Source: Acutalibacter sp. (GTDB lineage: Bacteria; Bacillota; Clostridia; Oscillospirales; Acutalibacteraceae). Taken from it: a DNA stretch of 5,817 nucleotides. The DNA lies in the NCBI GenBank assembly GCA_022801475.1, contig JAAWSH010000117.1:1-5817 (forward strand). The letters run 5' to 3'. Position 1 is the stretch's first letter. The number at the start of each line of letters is the position of its first letter. The notes under the pieces were generated by a model. It saw nothing but the letters and a program-made list of their open reading frames with translations. It made no database searches and was not told where the DNA came from. This document shows, in pieces, positions 1-5,578 of this stretch. Made by a program: the position numbers and the translations under genes.

Positions 1-273
1 ATGAGCAGAAGTCTGAAAAAAGGACCTTTCGTACAGCCCGTGCTGCTGAAAAGGATCCAGGCTATGAACGAGGCTGGGGAGAAGAAGATCGTAAAGACCT
101 GGAGCAGAGCCTCCATGATCTTCCCGGACTTTGTGGGCCATACCATTGCAGTGCATGACGGCCGCAAACATGTGCCGGTATATATTACCGAGGACATGGT
201 GGGCCACAAGCTGGGCGAGTTCGCCCCCACCAGGACCTTTAAGGGCCACACCGGCAGCAAGACCGGCAAGTAA
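1..273 (+). CDS. rpsS: 30S ribosomal protein S19
   Basis: S19 sits in the head of the 30S subunit, binds 16S rRNA with S13 and contacts the A-site finger of 23S rRNA. The 90-residue product is close to the usual length (about 92). It opens with [11 protein letters not shown] and carries the family signature [16 protein letters not shown] at residues 68-83, with basic RKHVPVYI at 55-62. The ATG is the first base of the window, so the ribosome binding site and the upstream partner (expected rplB) are not visible; the start is supported by the match to the universal S19 N-terminus. The stop is TAA, and rplV starts 21 bases later. Nothing about it is unusual. Confidence 0.98.
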   Translation: MSRSLKKGPFVQPVLLKRIQAMNEAGEKKIVKTWSRASMIFPDFVGHTIAVHDGRKHVPVYITEDMVGHKLGEFAPTRTFKGHTGSKTGK

Positions 274-294
274 GAGAAAGGAGAGTGCAAGATA

Positions 295-630
295 ATGGAA
301 GCGAAAGCAACGCTGAACTATGCCCGCATCTCTCCCCGCAAGGTGGGCCTGGTGCTGGATCTGATCCGCAATAAACCGGTAGATCTGGCGGAAGCGATTT
401 TGGCAAACACCCCCAAGGCCGCCTGCGAGGACCTGCAAAAGCTTTTGAAGTCCGCTGTTTCCAACGCGGAGATCAATAACCAAATGGACAAAGGCAGCCT
501 GTATGTCTCCAAGTGCTTCGTCACCCCGGGGCCTATTCTTAAGAGAATCCGCCCTGTGCGCAAGGGCCAGGCCAACAGGATTTTGAAGCGGACCAGCCAC
601 ATTACCATTGTGGTGGCGGAGAAAGAGTAA
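295..630 (+). CDS. rplV: 50S ribosomal protein L22
   Basis: L22 binds 23S rRNA, and its long beta-hairpin lines the constriction of the peptide exit tunnel. The product has 111 residues, the normal size. The N-terminal ARISPRKV (10-17) and the C-terminal [10 protein letters not shown] (98-107) are the conserved ends. The tunnel hairpin spans roughly residues 78-97 and lines up without gaps to E. coli L22 as I remember it. Gly91 and Ala93, known from SecM-arrest suppressors in E. coli, are kept, but the tip differs (Val88, Arg89, Gln92). AAGGAG at 278-283 serves the ATG at 295, with a slightly long spacing of 11. The gene is co-transcribed between rpsS and rpsC and followed 13 bases later by the rpsC start. 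Confidence 0.98.
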   Translation: MEAKATLNYARISPRKVGLVLDLIRNKPVDLAEAILANTPKAACEDLQKLLKSAVSNAEINNQMDKGSLYVSKCFVTPGPILKRIRPVRKGQANRILKRTSHITIVVAEKE

Positions 631-643
631 GAGGAGGAAAATC

Positions 644-1399
644 ATGGGTCAAAAAGTCAATCCCCACGGCCTTCGCGTGGGTGTTATCAAAGACTGGGAT
701 TCCCGCTGGTTTGCCAAGGACAACGTGTTTGGAGACACGCTGGTGGAGGACTACAACCTGCGCAAGACCTTGAAGAAGCAGCTGTACCAGGCGGGTATTC
801 CGAAAATAGAGATTGAGCGCGACGCCTCTAAGGTGCGCATCCACATCCACTGTGCAAAGCCCGGCATGGTCATTGGCAAGGGCGGCACAGAGATTGAGAA
901 GCTGCGCCAGCAGTGTGAGAAGATGCTGAAGAAGCCCGTGGTCATCAACATCGTAGAGGTACGCCAGCCCGACATGAACGCCCAGCTGGTGGCAGAGAAC
1001 ATCGCCTCTCAGCTAGAGCGCCGCATCTCCTTCCGCCGGGCCATGAAGGGCTGCATTGGCCGCAGCATGCGCCTGGGCGCCAAGGGTATTAAGACCAAGG
1101 TTTCCGGCCGTTTGGGCGGCGCGGAAATTGCCCGCAGCGAAGAGTACCACGACGGCACCATCCCCCTGCAAACCCTGCGGGCGGATATTGATTATGGCTT
1201 TGCCGAGGCAAACACCACCTACGGCCGCATTGGCGTAAAGGTGTGGCTGTATAAGGGCGAGGTGCTTAACGACAACCGGGGCGAACGTGCACCCCGCAGC
1301 GAGCGGCCCGAGCGTCCCCGTAGGGACCGGGACGACCGCGGCCCCCGGCGCGACCGGGGCGACCGCCGCCAGAACAACAGGGAAGGGGGGCGCAGGTAA
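644..1399 (+). CDS. rpsC: 30S ribosomal protein S3 with long Arg/Asp/Gly-rich tail
   Basis: S3 lies at the mRNA entry site of the 30S subunit and helps unwind incoming mRNA. The product has 251 residues against about 218-233 in B. subtilis and E. coli. It starts [14 protein letters not shown] type 2 KH domain has its GKGG loop at 78-81, and the C-terminal S3 domain contains RRAMK at 131-135, whose Arg131, Arg132 and Lys135 match the E. coli helicase residues in position. The family signature with [10 protein letters not shown] is at 156-165. Residues 212-251 form a low-complexity tail rich in Arg, Asp, Gly, Pro and Glu, which I infer to be disordered and rRNA-facing. The ATG at 644 is chosen over the in-frame ATG at 608 because AGGAGG (632-637) precedes it and it gives the universal N-terminus. 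The TAA overlaps the rplP ATG by one base. Confidence 0.98.
   Translation: MGQKVNPHGLRVGVIKDWDSRWFAKDNVFGDTLVEDYNLRKTLKKQLYQAGIPKIEIERDASKVRIHIHCAKPGMVIGKGGTEIEKLRQQCEKMLKKPVVINIVEVRQPDMNAQLVAENIASQLERRISFRRAMKGCIGRSMRLGAKGIKTKVSGRLGGAEIARSEEYHDGTIPLQTLRADIDYGFAEANTTYGRIGVKVWLYKGEVLNDNRGERAPRSERPERPRRDRDDRGPRRDRGDRRQNNREGGRR
1325..1368 (+). repeat. Imperfect in-frame direct repeat in the rpsC tail
   Basis: GACCGGGACGACCGCGG at 1325-1341 recurs as GACCGGGGCGACCGCCG at 1352-1368, offset by 27 bases (nine codons), with two mismatches in 17. It encodes DRDDRG (residues 228-233) and DRGDRR (237-242). The repeat is in frame and within a very GC-rich stretch, so the tail probably grew by slippage or unequal duplication; that origin is inference. 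Confidence 0.75.
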
Positions 1400-1821
1400 T
1401 GCTGATGCCCAAGCGCGTGAAATACCGCAGAGTGCAGAGAGGCCGCATGAAGGGCAAAGCCATGCGCGGCAACAAAGTGACCTATGGCGATTTTGGCTTG
1501 CAGGCCCTGGAGCCCGGCTGGATCACCAGCAACCAGATAGAGGCCGCCCGTGTGGCCATGACCCGTTACTGCAAGCGTTTTGGTAAGGTCTGGATCAAGA
1601 TCTTCCCCGATAAGCCTGTAACCCAGAAGCCCGCCGAAACCCGCATGGGCTCTGGTAAAGGCTCGCCCGAGTACTGGGTAGCTGTGGTAAAGCCCGGCCG
1701 GGTGATGTTTGAGCTGGGCGAGGTGCCCGAGGCCACCGCCCGGGAGGCCCTGCGGCTGGCCAGCGCAAAGCTGCCCGTAAAGTGCAAATTCGTAACAAAA
1801 GAAACGGAGGCGCAGTCATGA
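1399..1821 (+). CDS. rplP: 50S ribosomal protein L16
   Basis: L16 binds 23S rRNA near the A site and peptidyl transferase centre and is needed for late 50S assembly. The 140-residue product is typical. It starts [11 protein letters not shown] and shows the conserved [17 protein letters not shown] (41-57), [12 protein letters not shown] (62-73) and RMGSGKG (82-88). Arg82 corresponds to the arginine hydroxylated in E. coli L16; whether it is modified here is unknown. The ATG overlaps the last base of the rpsC TAA (TAATG), and the G-rich AAGGGGGG at 1383-1390 inside the rpsC tail serves as ribosome binding site, so translation is probably coupled to rpsC. Its own end overlaps rpmC by four bases. 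Confidence 0.98.
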   Translation: MLMPKRVKYRRVQRGRMKGKAMRGNKVTYGDFGLQALEPGWITSNQIEAARVAMTRYCKRFGKVWIKIFPDKPVTQKPAETRMGSGKGSPEYWVAVVKPGRVMFELGEVPEATAREALRLASAKLPVKCKFVTKETEAQS

Positions 1822-2021
1822 AGGCTACAGAGATCAGAGAACTTACAGCCGATGAGCTGAACAGCAAGCTCCGGGACCTTAAGGCTGAGCTTTTCAACCT
1901 TCGTTTTCAGCTCGCTATCAATCAGCTCGACAACCCCATGCGTATTTCGGCAGTGAAAAAAGATATAGCCCGGGTCAAGACGGTTATCCGCGAGAACGAG
2001 CTGCATGCCGGCAACGCCTAA
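1818..2021 (+). CDS. rpmC: 50S ribosomal protein L29
   Basis: L29 is a small coiled helical protein on the 50S surface at the tunnel exit, next to L23, where targeting factors dock. The product has 67 residues, normal for the family. [14 protein letters not shown] (1-14) and the helix with [20 protein letters not shown] (21-40) are the family hallmarks, followed by a basic second helix ([19 protein letters not shown], 42-60). The ATG at 1818 lies in the ATGA overlap with the rplP TGA, and its ribosome binding site CGGAGG (1805-1810) lies inside rplP. This start is preferred over the in-frame ATG at 1782, which would add 12 residues that look nothing like L29. Translational coupling to rplP is likely. 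Confidence 0.97.
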   Translation: MKATEIRELTADELNSKLRDLKAELFNLRFQLAINQLDNPMRISAVKKDIARVKTVIRENELHAGNA

Positions 2022-2041
2022 GGGAAGGGAGGATATAAGAA

Positions 2042-2299
2042 GTGAGCGAACGGAATATGCGAAAGACGGCCGTGGGCCGGGTGGTCAGCGACAAAATGGA
2101 TAAAACCGTGGTGGTGGCCATTCAGGACAGCGTGAAGCACGGCAAGTATGGCAAGGTCATTAAGCGCACCGTAAAGCGCAAGGCCCACGACGAAGCGAAC
2201 ACCTGCGGCGTAGGCGACCGCGTGCGCATTATGGAGACCCGTCCCATTTCCAAAGACAAGAGATGGCGGCTGGTAGAGATCATCGAAAAGGCGAAATAA
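2042..2299 (+). CDS. rpsQ: 30S ribosomal protein S17
   Basis: S17 is a primary 16S rRNA-binding protein of the 30S body with an OB fold. The 85-residue product has the typical [22 protein letters not shown] beginning (4-25; two short motifs joined) and the family signature [18 protein letters not shown] at 58-75. The start is GTG at 2042, eight bases after GGGAGGA (2027-2033). The alternative ATG at 2057 would remove SERN, which S17 proteins normally carry before their RK motif, and would be too far from the ribosome binding site. The gene lies 20 bases after rpmC and 46 before rplN. No unusual residue was noticed. Confidence 0.97.
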   Translation: MSERNMRKTAVGRVVSDKMDKTVVVAIQDSVKHGKYGKVIKRTVKRKAHDEANTCGVGDRVRIMETRPISKDKRWRLVEIIEKAK

Positions 2300-2345
2300 A
2301 GCCGGGCCGATATATGTTTGGTCTTAGATAAAGGAGGAACACACT

Positions 2346-2714
2346 GTGATTCAACAGCAGTCTTACCTCAAGGTGGCCGACAACACCGGCGCGAAAGAGC
2401 TGATGTGCATTCGCGTTTTGGGCGGCACTGGCAGGAGGTATGCCAATATAGGCGACGTGGTGGTGGCTTCCGTAAAGAAGGCCGCCCCCGGCGGTGTGGT
2501 GAAGAAGGGCGATGTGGTGAAGGCCGTCATCGTGCGGTCCGCCTCCGGCGTGCGCCGGGACGACGGAACCTACATCCGCTTTGACGAGAACGCCGCCGTT
2601 ATCATCCGCGACGATAAAAACCCCAGGGGCACCCGCATTTTTGGGCCCGTGGCCCGCGAGCTGCGCGACAAGGAATACCTGAAGATCCTGTCGCTGGCCC
2701 CGGAAGTTCTATGA
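2346..2714 (+). CDS. rplN: 50S ribosomal protein L14
   Basis: L14 binds 23S rRNA at the subunit interface and forms intersubunit bridges; it is also where the silencing factor RsfS binds. The 122-residue length is exactly usual. [18 protein letters not shown] opens the protein, and the signature with [20 protein letters not shown] (81-100) and the ending [24 protein letters not shown] are all conserved. The start is GTG at 2346, eight bases after a strong AAGGAGG (2331-2337). The 46-base gap after rpsQ is wider than elsewhere upstream, but I see no clear promoter in it. The TGA stop is 16 bases before rplX. Confidence 0.98.
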   Translation: MIQQQSYLKVADNTGAKELMCIRVLGGTGRRYANIGDVVVASVKKAAPGGVVKKGDVVKAVIVRSASGVRRDDGTYIRFDENAAVIIRDDKNPRGTRIFGPVARELRDKEYLKILSLAPEVL

Positions 2715-2730
2715 TGGAGGTAAACGGGCA

Positions 2731-3051
2731 ATGAGCAACAAGATGCACGTGAAAACCGGCGACACCGTAATGGTGATCAGCGGTAGGGACCGGGGCAAGA
2801 AAGGCAAGGTTATGCAGGTGAGCCCCAAAGAGGGGAAGGTCATTGTAGAAAACGCCAACTTTGTGCAGAAGCACGTGAAGCCCCGCAGAATGGGCGAGCC
2901 CGGCGGCATTATTAAGGCCGAGAGCGCCATTTACGCCTGCAAGGTGCAGGTGGTCTGCCCCCGTTGCGGCAAGCCCACCCGGGTGGGCCACAAGCTGCTG
3001 GAGGACGGCACCAAAGAGCGCGTTTGCCGCAAATGCGGCGAGGCGCTGTAA
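2731..3051 (+). CDS. rplX: 50S ribosomal protein L24, zinc-ribbon (four-Cys) form
   Basis: L24 is an early assembly initiator of the 50S subunit that binds the 5' domain of 23S rRNA. The 106-residue product has an N-terminal KOW-type SH3 barrel ([21 protein letters not shown], split at 5-25) and the conserved [13 protein letters not shown] region (49-61). The C-terminal part carries CPRC at 76-79 and CRKC at 99-102, a four-cysteine pattern suggesting zinc binding; B. subtilis L24 as I remember it lacks these cysteines, while many Clostridia have them. Cys70 is an extra cysteine outside the pattern. The ATG at 2731 is preferred over the in-frame ATG at 2743 because GGAGG (2716-2720) lies ten bases before it. 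Zinc binding is inference from the motif. Confidence 0.97.
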   Translation: MSNKMHVKTGDTVMVISGRDRGKKGKVMQVSPKEGKVIVENANFVQKHVKPRRMGEPGGIIKAESAIYACKVQVVCPRCGKPTRVGHKLLEDGTKERVCRKCGEAL

Positions 3052-3064
3052 GGGAGGAAAGAAA

Positions 3065-3604
3065 ATGGCGAGACTGAAAGATATGTATAAGGCCGACGTG
3101 GCCCCCGCGCTGATGAAGAAGTTCGGCTATAAGAGCGTAATGGAGATTCCGAAGCTGGACAAGATTGTCATTAACGTGGGCGCGGGCGAGGCCAAGGAAA
3201 ATGCCAAGGCCATTGACGCAATCAGCGGCGACCTGATGAAGATTACCGGCCAAAAGCCGGTGGTATGCAAGGCCAAAAAGAGCGTGGCCAACTTTAAGGT
3301 GCGCGAGGGTATGCCCATTGGCGTAAAGGTGACCCTGCGCGGGGAGCGGATGTACGAGTTTTTGGACCGCCTGTTTAACGCGGCCCTGCCCCGTGTCCGC
3401 GATTTCCGGGGCATCAACCCCAACTCTTTCGACGGACGCGGAAACTACAACATGGGTATTCGCGAGCAGCTGATTTTCCCCGAGATCGACTACGACAAGA
3501 TAGACAAGGTGCGGGGCATGGACATCTGCTTTGTAACCACCGCCAAGACCGACGAAGAGGCCCGGGAGTTCCTGACCCTGATGGGCGCTCCGTTCACACG
3601 ATAA
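3065..3604 (+). CDS. rplE: 50S ribosomal protein L5
   Basis: L5 binds 5S rRNA with L18 in the central protuberance and contacts P-site tRNA. The 179-residue product matches the family length. Recognised segments are [18 protein letters not shown] (26-43), [19 protein letters not shown] (60-78), [21 protein letters not shown] (two conserved pieces within 108-128) and the C-terminal [20 protein letters not shown] (151-170). The ATG at 3065 has AGGGAGG (3051-3057) seven bases upstream, which overlaps the last base of the rplX stop. The gene ends with two in-frame stops in a row, TAA then TAG (3602-3607). The spacing to rpsN is 16 bases. Confidence 0.98.
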   Translation: MARLKDMYKADVAPALMKKFGYKSVMEIPKLDKIVINVGAGEAKENAKAIDAISGDLMKITGQKPVVCKAKKSVANFKVREGMPIGVKVTLRGERMYEFLDRLFNAALPRVRDFRGINPNSFDGRGNYNMGIREQLIFPEIDYDKIDKVRGMDICFVTTAKTDEEAREFLTLMGAPFTR

Positions 3605-3620
3605 TAGGGAGGGATATTTT

Positions 3621-3806
3621 GTGGCAAAGACATCTATGAAGATCAAGCAGCAAAGGCCCGCGAAGTTTTCCACCCGGCAGTATAACCGCTGCAAGATATG
3701 CGGCAGGCCCCACGCCTACCTGCGTAAGTACGGCATCTGCCGTATCTGCTTTAGGGAGCTGGCCTACAAGGGCGAAATCCCCGGCGTAAAAAAGGCCTCT
3801 TGGTAA
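3621..3806 (+). CDS. rpsN: 30S ribosomal protein S14, zinc-binding type
   Basis: S14 binds 16S rRNA in the 30S head and is added late in assembly. The product has 61 residues, the short zinc-binding (C+) type rather than the roughly 100-residue E. coli type. It shows CKIC at 24-27 and CRIC at 40-43, a CxxC-x12-CxxC zinc ribbon, between [10 protein letters not shown] and [18 protein letters not shown], which are typical of this type. The start is GTG at 3621, eight bases after AGGGAGGG (3606-3613). As the copy in the spc operon it is probably the main housekeeping one; bacteria with a zinc-free paralogue keep it elsewhere under zinc control, which cannot be judged here. Confidence 0.98.
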   Translation: MAKTSMKIKQQRPAKFSTRQYNRCKICGRPHAYLRKYGICRICFRELAYKGEIPGVKKASW

Positions 3807-3875
3807 ATAGCGGCAAAAAGTTTGGAAAACCTGCTAGATCTGAAAGATTAAGCGAGAAAGGAAAGTGGCATACTC

Positions 3876-4274
3876 ATGCAAGTTACTGATACAATCGCCG
3901 ACCTGCTGACGCGCATCCGCAACGCACAGTCTGCGAAGCATGATACCGTAGAGGTGCCGGCCAGCAACATGAAAAAGGCCATCTGCCAGATTCTGGTGGA
4001 CGAGGGCTATGTGCGGCACTACTCTGTTAAAGAGGACGGCAAGCAGGGTATTATCACCATTACCCTGAAATATGCCGAGGGCAAGACCCCTGTTATTAAG
4101 GGTCTCAAGCGCGTGTCCAAGCCGGGCCTGCGCATCTATTCCGGCGCGGCGGAGCTGCCCAAAGTAATGAAGGGCCTGGGCGTGGCCATTGTGTCCACCT
4201 CCAAGGGCATTATGACAGACCGCGCCGCAAGGCAGGAAAACGTCGGCGGCGAAGTGCTGGCGTTCATTTGGTAA
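3876..4274 (+). CDS. rpsH: 30S ribosomal protein S8
   Basis: S8 binds the central domain of 16S rRNA and in E. coli also represses the spc operon by binding its mRNA near rplE; I could not identify such a target here. The 132-residue product has the typical N-terminal [17 protein letters not shown] (1-17) and the RNA-binding C-terminus [13 protein letters not shown] (107-119), ending in GGEVLAFIW. The ATG at 3876 is preceded by AAAGGAA (3857-3863), 12 bases away, a weaker and more distant ribosome binding site than for its neighbours. A 69-base AT-rich gap separates it from rpsN, with no clear promoter or hairpin of note. Confidence 0.98.
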   Translation: MQVTDTIADLLTRIRNAQSAKHDTVEVPASNMKKAICQILVDEGYVRHYSVKEDGKQGIITITLKYAEGKTPVIKGLKRVSKPGLRIYSGAAELPKVMKGLGVAIVSTSKGIMTDRAARQENVGGEVLAFIW

Positions 4275-4293
4275 AAGAAGGGGTGCGGCGTAA

Positions 4294-4839
4294 ATGTCGA
4301 GAATTGGAAGAAAACCCATAAATATTCCCGCGGGCGTCGAGGTAAAAATCGACGGCAGCGAAGTGATGGTAAAGGGCCCTAAGGGCACTTTGACCCAGAA
4401 GTTTAACCCAAAGATGAACATTACCCAGGAGGGCGCCGAGGTAATTGTTACCCGGCCCGACGACCAGAAGGAGAACCGCTCTCTCCATGGCCTGACCCGG
4501 ACCCTGATCCACAACATGGTAGTGGGCGTTACCGAGGGCTTCTCTAAGACCCTGGAGGTACAGGGCGTGGGCTACCGTGTGCAGAAGCAGGGCAAGGACC
4601 TGGTGATGAACCTGGGCTACTCCCATCAGGTGGTGGTCAGCGATAACGAGGACATCAAGATTGAGGCGCCCAACGCCAATACCATCGTGATTTCCGGCAT
4701 CGACAAACAGAAGGTGGGCCAGTTTGCCGCCGAAGTGCGGGAGAAGCGTCCCCCCGAGCCGTATAAGGGCAAGGGCATTCGCTATCAGGGCGAGTTTGTG
4801 CGCCACAAGGAAGGCAAAGCGGGCAAAGGCTCCAAGTAA
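4294..4839 (+). CDS. rplF: 50S ribosomal protein L6
   Basis: L6 binds 23S rRNA near the sarcin-ricin loop and the factor-binding site. The 181-residue product is of normal size and has two repeated alpha/beta domains. It starts MSRIGRKPINIPAGVEV; residues 60-81 carry the conserved ENRSLHGLTRTLIHNMVVGV, GVGYRVQKQGKDLVMNLGYSH is at 91-111 (two motifs), and the signature PPEPYKGKGIRYQGEFVRHKEGK is near the end (153-175). The ATG at 4294 follows AAGGGGTG (4278-4285) by eight bases. The upstream gap is 19 bases, but downstream 376 non-coding bases precede rplR, which is very unusual at this junction. Confidence 0.98.
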   Translation: MSRIGRKPINIPAGVEVKIDGSEVMVKGPKGTLTQKFNPKMNITQEGAEVIVTRPDDQKENRSLHGLTRTLIHNMVVGVTEGFSKTLEVQGVGYRVQKQGKDLVMNLGYSHQVVVSDNEDIKIEAPNANTIVISGIDKQKVGQFAAEVREKRPPEPYKGKGIRYQGEFVRHKEGKAGKGSK

Positions 4840-4871
4840 GAATCCTTCGCGCGGCTTTGGACTTTTATTCC

Positions 4872-4917
4872 AAGTTTTCCTTTTCGACGCAAGCTGCGTT
4901 GCAAAACAAGAAAACTT
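4872..4917 (+). repeat. Long imperfect hairpin, left part of the spacer
   Basis: AAGTTTTC (4872-4879) pairs with GAAAACTT (4910-4917). Inside, TTTT (4881-4884) pairs with AAAA (4903-4906), C4885 pairs with G4901, G4886 can wobble with T4900, and ACGCA (4887-4891) pairs with TGCGT (4895-4899) around the loop AGC. That gives about 19 base pairs with one small internal loop and one bulge. No T-tract follows, so it is not a classic terminator. Confidence 0.75.
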
Positions 4918-5014
4918 TATGCGTGGGCAAGCTGTTAAGAATATCTATAGTGAACCCAGGCATAGGCACCGCCAAGCCAACTGCTTCGAGCCGAGAGCGT
5001 TCTGTTCGCACAAA

Positions 5015-5088
5015 GGCCGGGCGGCGTAAAAGTTTTTGAAGATCCCTAAGAAACTTTTTACAAAAAGTTTCTTAGGCCGCCGGAGGCC
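5015..5088 (+). repeat. 74-base nested inverted-repeat element
   Basis: The outer GC-rich arms are GGCCGGGCGGC (5015-5025) and GCCGCCGGAGGCC (5076-5088). GGCGGC pairs with GCCGCC and the outer GGCC with GGCC, leaving a small mismatch between them. The arms enclose the AT-rich perfect palindrome at 5045-5076 and the half-site AAAAGTTTTT (5028-5037). GC-rich ends around an AT-rich palindromic centre look like a small non-autonomous repeat unit. The right outer arm begins one base inside the inner palindrome. Confidence 0.65.
5045..5076 (+). repeat. Perfect 15-base-arm palindrome
   Basis: CCTAAGAAACTTTTT (5045-5059) and AAAAAGTTTCTTAGG (5062-5076) are exact reverse complements separated by AC. 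Folded as RNA, this is a 14-base-pair stem with a four-base TACA loop. The downstream sequence is CCGCCGGAGG, not a T-tract, so intrinsic termination is unlikely on either strand. Confidence 0.9.
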
Positions 5089-5090
5089 AT

Positions 5091-5117
5091 TACTTGCGCC
5101 ACTGTGTTACGCAAGTA
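5091..5117 (+). repeat. Hairpin with 8-base-pair stem
   Basis: TACTTGCG (5091-5098) is the exact reverse complement of CGCAAGTA (5110-5117), with an 11-base loop. It starts two bases after the GC-rich arm of the 5015-5088 element and may be a separate module of the same repeat. Confidence 0.7.
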
Positions 5118-5120
5118 GCT

Positions 5121-5141
5121 AAGTTTTGCCTTGCAAAACTT
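5121..5141 (+). repeat. Hairpin with 9-base-pair stem
   Basis: AAGTTTTGC (5121-5129) is the exact reverse complement of GCAAAACTT (5133-5141), with the loop CTT. Only TTGCTT follows, which is a poor T-tract, so a terminator role is doubtful. AAAACTTTT at 5135-5143 is also the exact complement of AAAAGTTTT at 5028-5036, allowing a competing long-range pairing. Confidence 0.7.
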
Positions 5142-5175
5142 TTGCTTAAACAAACGCCAACTGACCACAAGGAGC

Positions 5176-5196
5176 TTAAACGTATCAAGCGTTTAA
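5176..5196 (+). repeat. Hairpin just upstream of the rplR ribosome binding site
   Basis: TTAAACG (5176-5182) is the exact reverse complement of CGTTTAA (5190-5196), with a seven-base loop TATCAAG. It ends eight bases before the AAGG (5205-5208) used by rplR, so it may affect ribosome access or 5' end stability. The stem is AT-rich and probably weak. Confidence 0.6.
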
Positions 5197-5215
5197 TAGG
5201 AAAGAAGGTAAATTC

Positions 5216-5575
5216 ATGGTAAATAAACCCGATACAAACAAGGCGCGGCTGCGCCGCCATAAGAGGGTGCGGGGGAAGATCTCCGGCACCGCCCAGCGGC
5301 CCAGGCTGAATGTGTTCCGCTCCAGCGCCAATATCTACGCCCAGGTTATCGATGATGTGACCGGGCACACCCTGTGCGCCGCCTCCACCCTGGAAAAGGG
5401 ATTTGAGGGCCCCGGCGGAAACAAGGAAGCCGCCCGCAAGGTAGGCAAGCTGATTGCCGAAAGAGCGGCCGAAAAGGGCATTAGCACTGTGGTCTTTGAC
5501 CGCGGGGGCTATATCTTCCACGGCCGTGTGAAAGAACTGGCCGAAGGCGCCCGTGAGGGCGGGCTCAACTTCTAA
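5216..5575 (+). CDS. rplR: 50S ribosomal protein L18
   Basis: L18 binds 5S rRNA together with L5 in the central protuberance of the 50S subunit. The 119-residue product is of normal length. The basic N-terminus ([16 protein letters not shown], 10-25) and [20 protein letters not shown] (28-47) are the rRNA-binding front; [26 protein letters not shown] is the conserved C-terminus (94-119). The ATG at 5216 follows AAGAAGG (5202-5208) by seven bases. It lies after the 376-base spacer, so if that region stops or processes the transcript, this gene would be the first one affected. rpsE begins 18 bases downstream. The protein itself shows no sign of damage. Confidence 0.98.
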   Translation: MVNKPDTNKARLRRHKRVRGKISGTAQRPRLNVFRSSANIYAQVIDDVTGHTLCAASTLEKGFEGPGGNKEAARKVGKLIAERAAEKGISTVVFDRGGYIFHGRVKELAEGAREGGLNF

Positions 5576-5578
5576 GCG

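Larger units (their letters stand above)
4840..5215 (+). other. 376-base hairpin-rich spacer between rplF and rplR, probable inserted repeat element
   Basis: This stretch has no credible gene. It is A+T-rich compared with the flanking genes and contains at least six inverted repeats (at 4872-4917, 5015-5088, 5045-5076, 5091-5117, 5121-5141 and 5176-5196). The core AAAAGTTTT or its complement AAAACTTTT, complete or shortened, appears at about seven places. I found no convincing -35/-10 pair: TATAGT at 4946-4951 lacks a -35 box at the right distance. There is also no hairpin followed by a T-tract. The layout resembles a dispersed non-coding repeat of the MITE or REP kind, and similar hairpin-rich repeats ending in GCCGCCGGAGGC are, from memory, common in Ruminococcaceae; this could not be checked. 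A regulatory leader for rplR-rpsE remains an alternative. Confidence 0.7.

Noticed and set aside
2711..2734. Seven-codon mini-ORF (MMEVNGQ) bridging rplN and rplX, ending in an ATGA overlap with rplX
   Set aside because: It has no ribosome binding site of its own and spans the one used by rplX; most likely chance.
2912..3694. Long 260-codon open frame on the minus strand across rplX, rplE and rpsN
   Set aside because: It is antisense to three clearly conserved ribosomal protein genes and has no recognisable domain; a product of codon bias in GC-rich genes.
3807..3875. 69-base gap before rpsH as a promoter or S8 operator
   Set aside because: It contains AAAAAGTTT and AT-rich sequence, but no aligned -35/-10 pair and no stem of more than about four base pairs was seen.
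3834..4517. 227-codon minus-strand open frame over rpsH and rplF
   Set aside because: It is a shadow of two conserved genes, and nothing in its translation resembles a known protein.
4946..4951. TATAGT as a -10 box of an internal promoter for rplR
   Set aside because: The sequence at the expected -35 position (about 4923-4928, GTGGGC) is nothing like TTGACA, and there is no TGn extension.
4857..5039. Open frame of 60 codons (TTG start) in the spacer, and an overlapping frame from ATG 4919 to 5029
   Set aside because: Neither has a ribosome binding site, the predicted peptides have no recognisable domain, and both run through the hairpin-rich repeat. If the repeat is dispersed, such frames would recur as spurious hypothetical proteins.
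5045..5076. Possible intrinsic terminator
   Set aside because: The stem is perfect but AT-rich, and the sequence after it is GC-rich rather than a T-tract on either strand; termination here would also cut an essential operon with no promoter seen downstream.
4840..5215. Undescribed defence or mobile gene system
   Set aside because: No transposase, toxin, nuclease or other accessory gene is in the window; everything outside the spacer is canonical ribosomal protein coding sequence.
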